Origin: Apostichopus japonicus
Taxonomy: Eukaryota; Echinodermata; Holothuroidea; Aspidochirotida; Stichopodidae
Reading direction: 5' to 3'
Length of the DNA: 64,000 nt
NCBI RefSeq assembly: GCF_037975245.1
Contig: NC_092563.1
Span: 2,505,001 to 2,569,000 of the forward strand
Below the pieces are notes generated by a model. It ran no database searches and was not told the DNA's origin. It saw only the letters and a list, made by a program, of their open reading frames with translations. A program made the translations under genes and the position numbers. How positions within the stretch are numbered: position 1 is the stretch's first letter; the number at the start of each line of letters is the position of its first letter. Shown piece by piece: positions 38,016 through 50,768 of the stretch.

Positions 38016-38213
38016 CTACGACTCGTAGTAGAAGTTATAGTCTGGTGGCGGTGGTGGGATATCTGGAGGTTCCGCTGGTATGGGGATGTTGGCAGTGTCC
38101 AGGAGTCTTATCTTCATCTCCATCCCGAGTAATGTGTCTAGGTCGGTGCTGGCCTGCTTGCTGACCGGATCCTTATTCAGAAGTATGTTGATGCCGTCAG
38201 TCCACATGTCAAA
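38016..38213 (-). CDS. ELMO: ELMO last coding exon (PH end, PxxP tail)
   Basis: Starts [12 protein letters not shown] after an AAATAG acceptor, continues [16 protein letters not shown] and ends in the proline-rich tail [20 protein letters not shown] before TAG. Human ELMO1 has WTDGLNALL, LDTLLSMEIKLRLLD and a PxxP tail that binds the DOCK SH3 domain. The run of five prolines keeps a PxxP motif. Sixty-five residues plus stop. Confidence 0.97.
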   Translation of the reverse strand, partial: FDMWTDGINILLNKDPVSKQASTDLDTLLGMEMKIRLLDTANIPIPAEPPDIPPPPPDYNFYYES

Positions 38214-41200
38214 CTATTTTTCAGAGCAATGAAACAAGGAGGTACGGTTAAACAAAAGATATATACGAGCAGCAAAGATGCAGCCACAGGGAATGGGAGA
38301 TTTGGAAGCCCGGTGGGGTGCGGGGGGTGGGGCGCGGGGGGGGTAAAAATTATTGAAGTAAAAATGTTAGCGTCTCCATCAGACAACTTGAATTTCCTAG
38401 TAAGTTCCTGCAATTGATACCAACAGTCAAACTATATACAGTGAGAAATGAAATAAGGTGGCTTGGTTATTAACAATATAAATCAGAGGCTGTCATGCAA
38501 CCAGGGAGAGTGGGTTGGGCATGGGGAGAGGGGGTGGTGGGAGGGGTGTGATGAAAACTGAAGAATATCCAGTAGAGAGGGGATGGGTCAGTAGGAATAC
38601 AGCCCCTGGACCCAGTATACAGCCCCATGACCCAAAATACAATAGGGGATTATAGGAAAACGTGGGATGTATGAGGACCAAAAATAATGGTCCCTAGGGC
38701 CCAACCTGCCTCTCGGGGCCTCTGTTGCCAATGACAACTGACTTTACTGCAACAAATATATTTCTTGTTCCGACAACCTCAGGGATGAGCATTCTTTTTC
38801 TTTGAATGAGACGTTTTGCTATCCTTGAATATCGTTTAATCTTGACTAACATGTCAGCCTTTGCATCCAATTGGTGATTTTATCGCATACGTATAGGTAA
38901 ACGGAGAATTGATTCTTATATTCTTCACTGGAAGAAAAAGAATTTGAACATTTCACAGACTGAAAAGTAACATGCAGTTCAAACTGCTGAAAGGATGTTC
39001 CCCTAATCTGCTGTCATTGCCAGATAAATTCATAAATATTTGTAAATATATATGACATTTCCATATCGTTGCAAAATACTAAATGCAAATGTTCGTAGGA
39101 TATTTGCTCCATTTTGCTGGGGGACGAATATTTTTTTCCAGCACCGCTTCTAGGGAATGTTGCTACTGGGTTACACTACATTAGCTACATTATTTGTTTA
39201 TTTTCTTTTGGTAAGAACTAAGAACAGGATATTCCCAAATGTATCTGATGTTAAGATTAAATTCATGATCTTTAATTCTATGTGACCATTTTCGTCTTGA
39301 AAGGAAAATAAAACAGATCATAAACTCAAACATCTATGGCTAACCAATAGAATCTCTCAGATGTTGGTAACAAAAAAGGGAAAAAGTAAAATTTAGAGAG
39401 TAATGTGACATGAACCTTAGCTTAGAGATCATTGACAATAACACCTGTTGACTGTTCAATTTAAAAGGAAAAACAGCTGGAAATTTTTTTTCTTTTTCTT
39501 GGCTAGTTTGGTCGAGACAACAATAGTTACGGTCAGTCTATTTGCTCCATGACGTAAATAAATCACTAGTCTACGACCCGGTCAGTTTTAAGAGTAAAAT
39601 TATCATAAAAAAGAAGAAAAAAAGCATTTATGACATAAGAGCTATAAATTAAAGTCTAACAGAGTAGACGCTAATGGTCAATATTATTGAGGGCATTTAT
39701 TCAGCTGGTTACAGCTCGAGGAGTTAAGACTCCCACATTGCAAATAAACTGGGAGACAAGTGTTTATCGATGGTTTCATTGATGACACATACCTGGAAGG
39801 GTCCATCACTTCTTGAAACAAATATGAGAAGGGATGGGGGCAGGGGAGAGTGAGGGAGGGAGCAGATATATTCCTAGCAAAATGATCCAATATTAGTATA
39901 CAAGAATTGGGGCTTATTGTTGAGGAATATTGTCATAAGCTGGTAATGTACAGTAAGGGTATGCTAGGAACAACTTTATGGTGACCATGATACAATGGTA
40001 TTGGGTGTTACAATACGAATTGTATGGAAAACGTTAATTGGTAGCAACTTGACGTGTCAACTTGATCTGCCAAATCCAACTTTGGGTTATTTACTGGTTA
40101 AATGCCAGTGGATTTCTCCATCTGCCAGTAGAAACAAAAGGTACTACTTGCATTTTATCTCTGCCAGTAGACAGACATATGTATGTTGATTAATTGTATT
40201 AATTCAATGAAAATGCCAACTGTGGAAGTTTGATTTTGGATAGCAACAGTAGATGTTTTAGGCACTGGCATTTTTCTTATCGAGTGGCCAAACAGTTTGA
40301 AATTCTTGCCCTGCAAATGTTAGCTACGTGCACCTTTATGGTTCCCATGGAGACTATGCTGAAAGTAATAAAACATACAAGAGACTCTAGGTTAGGCTTC
40401 AGCTCCTACCCTTACACAAACCCTAGAAACAGGGGTACCATATACTACTCAATCATAAGTTTGTTTGTCCAACTAAGTCAACCCCAGACTTGGAAGGCGA
40501 AATCCACCCGAGACCTTTTATTATAAAGCTAGGGAATTCCTCTGTAATTCAAATAATAAACAATTGACTGTCACAAAATGAGGCAGTTGTAAAAGAGTTT
40601 TCACATAAAATGAAAAAGAACTCACTCCATGAGGAAATGAAGGAAGCAATTTTAGTTACACAAAATAAATTAAGGCTTGATTTACAGTGTATTCCATATG
40701 ATTAGATATTCATCAGTAGTCTGGCCATCAGGAAAACCATAATTCATCATAACGACCACTTGACTAATAACATATATTCATATGCAACTTTAATTTCAAA
40801 CTACATATTTAGTCAAAGAAGTCATTGCCATCAAAGGGCAACCGTGTGGCACTAAACCATGAACCCATTATATAAGGGGTGAAATGACCAATGAGGGATG
40901 CTTGGTTGTCTCTTCTTCCTCCACAATCTGGAATTGAAGTTGAGTAGAAATTTGACCAAAACAGCTGCTTCAAACTGCTGAGAGTGTTTCGTTTTTACAC
41001 ATACTGTACTTTACATCTGTTAATACCCTTCAGTGATGTGTTCTGTCTTAGGGTGATTTTAGACAACATATTTTATTGATTTTATATACTCAAATGGAAA
41101 AGGCAAAAAAAAAAAAAAATTTGCAAAAAATGAGTGCTTAGTAATGTTTCCAATATGCTATTCTAGTTTTTAAGATATTGATCTTTACAATTACTATATC

Positions 41201-44200
41201 TCTGCAACGCTCCTTTAAGGCCTTTACTAATGACGACATCAGCTCCTCAATGTTTGGCATATATCTTTATGTTACATCAATTGTGTCATAAATTTCTAAT
41301 TAACTTGTAACAAATTTTAACTAAATATGGACAACATAGCATCCTTGGATGGATTTCAATGCTTTTCCTCCAATAGTTAACTTAAACTATTAATGTAGTG
41401 TAAAACATGTCACTTGAGGCCAAAAAAGGGAAAGATTTATTCTTATTGAGTTGCTTTGTGTGGCAATTGAGCAACTGACCTAAATGGTCTCTGTGTTAGA
41501 CTTAGTAGACCAGCCATTTAAACAGATGAGCCTCAGATATTTTAAGGGTCTTTTCCCCTACCACACCCCACCCCCCTACCACACCCCACCCCGTACCACA
41601 CCCCACCCCCCTCACCCAAAAGAGTGGTATAAAAACAAAACCTGTACTGATATCTGTGTTTATTCAACGGCTTACAAAATATGAAAATTAATTTTGTGCC
41701 TAAAGTCATCACCATTTAAAGGGAAATGTGTTCAAAAACTTGATTTATACAAGGGTTACTGTAGGCTACAATTCTTTTCCATGCAGCCATGGGGTCATGA
41801 AAACATCTTACCCCCCATGAGGTTAAAATTGCAGGATTCAGACCAGCACAGGTGCAAGTAATTAGTAACACGATTAAAATACACTTTTAACTTTAAACTG
41901 TTGCATTGGTCATTTATAAAAGATTGCATCAGGTGTTCACATGAGGGTAAGAAGAAACCTTCCTTGTGGGTCAAAGTGTCGATTCTCTTTATGAAGCCTG
42001 CCTGACTTTCAGGTTTATTTTTTCCCTTTTTCTTTTCTTATATTCCCTATAATACAAAAATCAATAATCAAATGAGGTGTTTATTAAGTTTTAACCAAAT
42101 GATTTTGTTAAATAGGAATAGAGCCACATTTTGCTGACAAATGCCTTATTGCAAACAGTAGAGCAGCCCATAGGGGCCCAAAAAGAAACCCATTTGCAGG
42201 TCTGCAAGGTTTCCATAACCCCACTGATGAGGAACTGTGGCATTCTATAGGTAAGGAAAAAACAAACTCAATGGTTTTATAGCAAACAGAACGGTTATAG
42301 CCAACACCATGGTTACAGCAAAAACCATGGTTACAGCAATCACCATGGTTACAGCAATCACCATGGTTACAGCAATCACCATGGTTACAGAAAACACCAT
42401 GGTTACAACAGCCTTTTTCTGCTAATGTTCATAAATCTTTAATGCTACTGTATATATACATATTTCACAATAGAATTCCATCGTAATGGCGTCTTAAACA
42501 GCTTTAACACTCTTTGTATGTTGTTTAATGTAGGAAATAAAAAAAAAATTGTAAAAGAATCAATTGAATCAGAATACACTCATGTTTCCAATTCTAGTCT
42601 GTCCTTTCTTTCCATCAATCATTTCAATCTTGTTTCAAAGTAAGAAGTACCGCCAAGGTTTGATAACACTAGCTATGAAGAGTCAAAGCGAATACTAGTG
42701 AGCACTTTATTATTCAAAAGCGTCAGGTAACTCAATATTGCTTTAAGACTCTGTACTTACTGTACTAAATGCTTCCCTGAACCCTTTCCGCTTCAATCTA
42801 CATAAAATCAATTAACAGGAAGTCATTTGTAAATCACCCATGTCTGGCTGCTCTAACTTAAAGATTGGCATTTTGGGAGGTCTATCGAAAAAGAAATAAA
42901 AAAAATGACAGATAGCTAGCTACTGGGTCCGTCAATAGCTGGATAAGTGATACTAAATGATTCAGCGACAAGTCTTATTCAGAATTTCAAAGCAATGTCC
43001 ATTTCTGTAAAAGCTAAAAGCTTATCCCACGTATCAGACCATCTGTATTAATTGATATTTAATCCCCCCCCCCCCCTCCATGACCTTTGAAGTCAATGTC
43101 ACACAACTGTCATTTTTGCTATCTGAAACATTACCCCTGGTCATGCCTGTAGCCAAACCTATGGGTGAAGTTGGGGACCACAACCCTTTTTTTTTCACAA
43201 AAAGAGAATTCACCAAATTTCTGCAGTCCAGGTGGCAAGAAGCCACCTGCCCAAAAGAGAGGACATTTTTCAACTATTGGACAAACCTGTTTTGTTTTAT
43301 CTTTTACATGTAAAGGTTAAATAAAAATGTTAACATGTCATTTTGACCCACCCTCCCCTCCCCCCCCCCAATAAAAAACAACTTATAAACTTAAAAGTTA
43401 ATAGTTTCAATCCTTCAATTGGAAGAGGGAGGAAAGCCTAAACTCATGCAGCTATGGGTGCGTGTAAAAGTGAAAAATTCTGTTGACCCAAGAGGCCACT
43501 AAAATCTCAACAGGGACGATGGCACAGCTTTGTTAGACTTCATGGGTTCCACCTCAACTGAACTTCAAAGTTAAAAATACGTGCATCCTGTCAAAGCTTC
43601 ATAAATTACAAGTGTTCTTCTTGCACAGATATATAATGTTTTATCCTGTCAGTGAGAAATGTCAAAGTTTTGCAAAAGTCTTTCTGTAACATCATTCAGA
43701 ACCAGCAAAAAGGCCCAGAAGAATACTTTGTGATTCCTGGAGGGTATAAGTTTTTTTAATTTGATTTTATTCAGTTACGATGTCACTGAGAGAGAACTGA
43801 GTTGAAAGTTAATCCAAGAATTGGGTCAGAACTAGGGTATTATGTGGTCTAGATCCTATGAACCTATGAATACACACCAGTGGACACCAACCAATAACAT
43901 CACAGACAAGCATTATGCAATGTACTCGCGATAGAATTCCAATGTCAAATTGTTTCAAATATCAAGCACTAACGGTCACCAAACCAATATATGTCATTGG
44001 GAGAAGGGGGAGGGGTGGACGGTGGGGGGGTGGATGGTGTTGAATGTACAAAAGCACCACTATCATGTAACGTACTTATGGTACCTCCTTCGAGTACTTA
44101 ATGCCTTAGATATGAATTCATAGACATTTCTGCAATTCAGAACAGCTTTCAAAATACAGTTAATACATATCTTTAAGTAGCACAGTATCAACAACAAATT

Positions 44201-47200
44201 TTTTTCTGAGAGGTCATTAAAAGGGTAATTCAGGTTAACCCAGGGACAACACGCATGCTTGTAGTTTTGACAGCGATGAACTTTGATAACTATGTTCTTC
44301 ATGTGTTATGCTGCAGGATCCATACCATCTATTAACAGACAGTCCCTATATATTATAGTAGACCGTGGAAGCCTCCACTTGTTACCTCACAAGGCAGAAA
44401 GAATGTGTCAAACTAAACTTATGTAAAGGAATTTGCTCAAAAAATAATCCACTCGTCGTCCTCGATCGTTCCGAGAAAAAAAAAACCTTCAACGGCCTCA
44501 GGCATGAAATTTCTGGCATGTATCTCAATGTCAACTTGGGCATTGTTCACAGATGGCACATTGATGGTCCTTGGATTTTAATACAATTAAGATATGATGA
44601 GACGTTAGAGTTAAAACGCAAGGCTGATGTATTAGACCCTGGCGCAAGTTTGCGATTGGTGTGGGAGGGAGGTTGAGGTGGAGGTGGGGGAAGGGGGGTG
44701 CACCAGGAGTCAAACCAATGTTCTGCTGTGTTGACATTCATGTGTGAAGACCGTCTGCTGCGAGAATGAGATTGGAAAAGGAGGAGTGGGATGGGTTTTG
44801 GACACTTTGCAGATTGAGCACTTATAAATGTTGGCTGGCACCTCATGTGACACAGACTGGTACAAGACACACAAGGTTTACCACTATTCACCTCCCAATG
44901 TGATTGGGTCTTTTTGTTATTTTTTTTTTTATACACATCAGCCTCATATTACATCATATTACATATTAATGTCATTAAAATATAGATCTACTGTATAAAC
45001 TCTACCAGAAAGCTGAATATTATTCAAATCCCCAGTTTTCAAAATTACAATCAAATCAGAGACTAATAATCAGCACAAGGAATAATCTAATTTGTTACAA
45101 ACATTAAAAAAGAAAGAAAAAAGACGGAAGTCAAAAAGTATTAAAATATGCTTTCAATCCAAATATTCAAGCAACTATATCATGTGTCGTTATGGTAGGC
45201 CAATACCTGCCAAAGGTGCTCTTCATTTTCTGAAGACAGTTTTGTCTGTTTACAGCAATATAACTGATTGATGGTACGTCACAATAATACCCAACAAAAT
45301 GACAAATTTATCCATCGTCTGCCACATAAATGTCTATATTGAGTATAATAGTGAGAAAACTCACAGGCTAAGTGGCAACCTGCATAAAACAAACCACATT
45401 TAACCCCAAAAGTAACCATTTACCCCCTATTATTATTGTAAACATCTTCATTTATTCATTTCAATGTGGACACTACTATCATCACATTGGTTTGTCAGCT
45501 ACATTGTTATGGTTTTCATGTAAAAAAAATATAACAAAAATAGCAAAAACAGACAACAATACATATGCTCTAAACCAAAGTTTCTGGAGGTTCAATACAC
45601 AGGGGGGGGGGGGGGGTGTCTGATGATCCCATGCTGACAGGTGCAGTAACTGGGACTTTGTTCAGGCAAGGTTATTATTATTCTGCTTTTGATATTTATC
45701 CTCACTTGAGCTTTCTGTCCTTATGAATTTGACAAGGTTAATATACTGGAAATCTTGAGGTTAAAGTGAGGGCATCTAGGACTTTGTGGTAGACAGCCTA
45801 GGTGTGGATAGGAGGGGGGGAGGGAGGTAGGGAGGGGGGATTTAGAGCAGCATTAGGATCTCATTCAGCCTCACACATTACTCTTATAGGCAAAATATAT
45901 GATACCAACCAGTATCAAAGGCAACAATGTACCATAAGCTCCTTTATGGGAGTTGGTGCTTTAATCAGCATCACCACAAAATTACCATGAGCAGTACAAA
46001 AGTCAAAATAAGATCATTTTCTAGTAAATTAAGCGTCTTTTATTGCAACATTCTGAGCTATGGTTGGCCTCGGGAATTACTATAAGAAGTATACAGGGTG
46101 ATGAATGTGACATGTGTCACACAGGATCCATCCATAGCTTTTTCAGAACAGCACTCTCAGGTTCAAGGCAGCTCAAAAACTTCCCTAAAGTCAACAAAAT
46201 TGACCTGGATTGTGTTAACACAAGACATGTGATACATCATACGACAGATATATATGTACCCCCCCCCAATACGTGACTTAATTGTTTAACCTGCTGGAGA
46301 ACTGAACTAGAATATATTCCCTTTAATTGTGTCACAACTAATTCTGAGGAAAGCGGGGGGAGAGGGGGGGGGAGTGGGTGGGAAGGGGGTAGAACATTTA
46401 TCTGAGTTGTTTCAATGAAGATGTTTTTTAGACCTCACAATAAATGCCATGTCATCAGAATTTGAGAATCAATCAAGCCCTGAACGATAATGTAAACAGG
46501 TGTAAATTTGCAACAGCTGTTCATCTGTCAGTCTGGATGTAAGTCTGTGTGCATGCCTCTGATGTTTGACAAGATAGGCAGACGCATAAATGATAGAGCG
46601 GTTGATGTTTTGACATTTTGTGTCCGATCATTGCACAGATTCATACATGCAGTAAGACAGTCAAGTTTTACAGAGAGTCATAAAAAACTTCCAAAGGATT
46701 CAGCTGTGAGAACCTTGAGAAAAAGGGATTATTCCAATCAACTTTTATATCTCCTCAAGTCCGTAATCATGGATTTCAAACTCAAGACAAGCTATTATCC
46801 ATTTTTCAAAAGATATTTCTTTGTGTAGCTGATCCAATCAGAATACTATTTTGTACAATGTTGTTGTACTCACCACTTCTTGCGAACTGGCCACAAATCC
46901 TAGACTTGGCTGGTTTCCACTCACAATTTGAAAAGCAAGCGAGCTCTGGAGGGAACAAGCAAAAGTTTGAAAGAGAATTGAAATATAAAGACACAACATT
47001 TCATTGCAAAGAACGTATTAACTGTAACTGAAATGGCACTCAGAACAAAATGGCCGAAATGCCCACAAATGCTCAGTATTTTTTTTTCAGTGGGTAACTT
47101 CACACTGAGTATACATGTCTGCATAAAACTGCTATCTGTGGAAGGGTGCTGAAGGAGACACAAACTCAACCATCATCTTTAGCTTAAACGACGGAGATGT

Positions 47201-50200
47201 TTGTGAAAGAATGAATCCCTCAAACAGCTTAGAAGAGTATTCTTCCGTTTGGGAGATATCCTACTTTATAATTTGTGTCTGAGAGCTGTCATTTTTATAT
47301 TAAACTGTGATGTCATAGAGCCACTAGGCCGTGAACCTTTTACATGCTCTTTCCTTTTCTTATTTGCATAGTGGTATCAAAGTAAACTGATTAACTGTGT
47401 CAACACCGAAACTAATGCCATCATTAGTTCATATAGTATGTTTAACAGTGTCAACAAAGAAACTAATACTATCATTACTTCATATTTTTTCAAAGTACTA
47501 TGATTAATAGTGTTGACACCAAAACTAATGCCATCATTAGTTCACATTTTTTTTAAAGTAGCACGTTTAACAGTGTTGACAACGAAACTAATACCATCAT
47601 TAGTTCATATTTTTTCAGCGTAATATGATTAACAAAGTCAACACCAAAACTAATGCCAGCATTAGTTCATATTTTGATTAACAGTGTTGACACTGACACT
47701 AATGCAATCATTAGTTCATATTTTTTTCAAGTTGTATGATTAACAGTGTTGACACCAAAACTAATGCCATCATTAGTTCATATTACGAGCTTCAATAGTT
47801 TAATAGTTTAGTTAAAGTATGAATGTGTAGTGGTTATAAATACATTTTCAGGGGATAAGAAGCAATTGGACTACACAGTTAACAAATGGCCCAAAACTGA
47901 CTACAAGTTTGATCATTTGACCTCTAATAACCTCAATGACCTTTGACCCCCACTCAACACCATCATAAGTTTGTGCTGTTCTTGTAAATAAAATCTAAAA
48001 GAAATTTGAACATTCGTTAGGAAAGGTATTAAGGTCTTGCATTTTACTGTAGAAATCCGCTGTTTTTAATAATTCAGTTTTAACATCAAAGGCAAACACG
48101 AACTGGGACGTATCAATCTGTTATTTCTTCTTGCTTTAAGAAACGATCCAGTGTCTTCAACGGATAGAGGTTTTTCACAAGTCCCTACATCTCCGTGGTA
48201 ACCAGCACAAGCAGTGATCGTCTGCACACATGTAACTCTGCTTGATTAGAAAAGCATGCATTTTTGTGTATCTACATATGGTGAGTGCCGTTGTAACAGG
48301 ATGTAGTCAAGAGACATATATGTTTCCATGATTACAGGAAAAGCATTTCCACAGAACAAAACTCAATCTGAACTTGTTATCAAAACTGGGTAGTTGATGT
48401 TTATTTGGTACTCTTAAATGAAAGTACCAGTGCCTCCAAAGACTTTGACTACTTCCACCTATCGTCACATTTTGCACCCTTAATGTAGTCCAGAGGAAAC
48501 ACTCTTCATGTCTTAACACATTATCCATGTGTCATGACGAAGGCTCCCTCCACACTTTAAAGGGAGAGACCATTCCGACTGCGGGGTGACTGACATTGTA
48601 ATTGATCTGCTGTGGAATAAACTCACTCAGATATGGCATCCAAGAGATAGAGGGTATTCTCACACATTGTTGAGCAAAATACCAGAAGTTAATCTATGTT
48701 AGTGTGTTGATCTATAACGCTTGGATAAACTGCAACCTTCTTGAGATTCAACCCGATAAGAAAAGAGGGCCATGTCAAGACTTGTAGCCTGGCTGGGACA
48801 TGAGAGGAGGGGAGGAAAATAAATACAACATTTCTCTATGGAAATGCATTAATCCTCTTCATCAGCACAAATAAGTTGCAAAAAATACATTTGAAATATT
48901 TGGTACTAATACAGTCCTTGATCAAAGGTTGAACCAAACAGTTTATATCATGAACTTCCTAATACCCCAAAAATTTAATATTTTATATAAAAAATATTTG
49001 CAATTTCCAAACTTGGCAGTTATCAAGATGATGTACACTAGCAGATCATTTGACTTTCCAAACCTGTTGTCTCTTAAATACAATCAACAAAAACAGGAAA
49101 GAAAAAAAAGAACAGATCTGAAAAGTACCTTAAACCTATGTGATGAACCCTAACTGGTGACCCGCTCTTGAGGTGACGTGTGAATAATTGGTGCAGAGAA
49201 CCCTGCAAAAAGTTGTTGCACTTTAAAGGTGGCTTGTTCTTGATGTTTGCTTTTGATTTAAGAGGTTTTATAGCAGTGCAGTTTATAACACTCCAAATTT
49301 ACTGCCAAGCTGTTTTCAAGAGTGTAAATGACTTAGACAATTACAGATATATCCCAGAGGTAGGGAGGGGGGAGGAGGGTTGGGTTGAAGCGAACTGACC
49401 AAATTTTGATTTACTCCAACCATAGTTGGTTGTTGGTCGGTTACTGATAAACACTGAGGGTCTTTAATATTAACGCTGGAACAGCTAATGAGGATACCTT
49501 CCTAACTTAAGACAGCAGCATCCACAGTAAAGAAGGACACAGGAATAGAAGTATTAATAATAGTAATAATAATATTCAGCAGTTATTTTTACGACACTTA
49601 AGCCACCACCAATGTGGGGGAAGCCCGCAAGGGCTTATGGATTACTACTCACACGTAGGGTGGCTTCCAATTTAACATTTTAACACAAAATTTGGAATCT
49701 CTTATATTTTAGAAAGTCATTTCAGATGGGAAAACCGTAGATTGCTCTTGGATGAAAAACCCCACCTAACTATGACCCGGCCTGGTATCAAACCCGGAAC
49801 CTCCTGATTGCTAAGTCTCATTGCTTCAAATGCCACCGCCTCTATCCACTCGGCCACATCACCGGTTTACATACATCCCCGTGGGTAAAATTCTTTGTGC
49901 TACTTCATACACAGTTTTTTCTAGTCCTGACAATACCACCTGGACTAGTAGTAGCTTTGTTACAAAATTCAGTTTGTCTAGCTGTGGTTATGGTCTAACA
50001 GACACGATTGCTGAGATTTTTAGTGGAGGAAGAGAAAGAGAGAGAGAGATGGCACAAAGATATGTCCTACAAGGTCGCGTGACTTGCTGCTATGGCCGGT
50101 GCGACCTCTGGAGGCAAAGTGAAGACAAAAATAGCTACCCGTCTGCTGAATCTGGTCACCGGCTGTAGGCCAACATGGAAATTCAAATGACAACCACCTC

Positions 50201-50737
50201 CTTAACAAAGAAAGCTTGAGATTGCCATATCCAGTCCACTGGAGGTGCCAAATATAAAACAATCGGCACGCCCAAAGCCCAAACCATGGTTGAGCTTGGG
50301 TGAATGTGGACTCTCCTTTGAGGAGCTTATGCCATTGCTACACCAGGGCCCTGTTGCTCCTTGCTACGCCACTAATCTTACAACTACAAAATAACCCCTT
50401 CATAACTATCGAACAAGCAGGAAGCTAATGGTAACCCTTTCTCATGCAGATTTCTGCAGCAACAAGAAATATAGCATTTGGTTTCTTGATCATTTGAACA
50501 AAAAAAAAACTTAAAAATTCCAAACAATTCATTTTCTTGAGATTGTTTTAATCTACCATTGTTCTTACCTTGCTTTTGACATGTGTGCATTCCTTCCCGG
50601 TTCGCATGTCATCAATGTCGGACACGGAAACTGAAAGAGGAAAGACAAAAGCCAATCCAGATCGGAAAAACAAACATAATACAAGAACTGTAAACAAATA
50701 GCCCAAATTGTCAAGCCAAGCTGTCAAATGATTTCAC

Positions 50738-50768
<31 letters not shown>

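Larger units (their letters stand above)
38214..46873 (-). other. ELMO: Last ELMO intron, 8.7 kb
   Basis: Contains the 18-bp and 20-bp arrays and a dispersed repeat copy. Open frames here (for example 40230-40526 and 44547-44936) are unsupported by motifs or splice sites. Confidence 0.8.

Noticed and set aside
49784-49866. tRNA gene
   Set aside because: A and B boxes are present but the cloverleaf does not form, and a SINE body and ATT tail follow.
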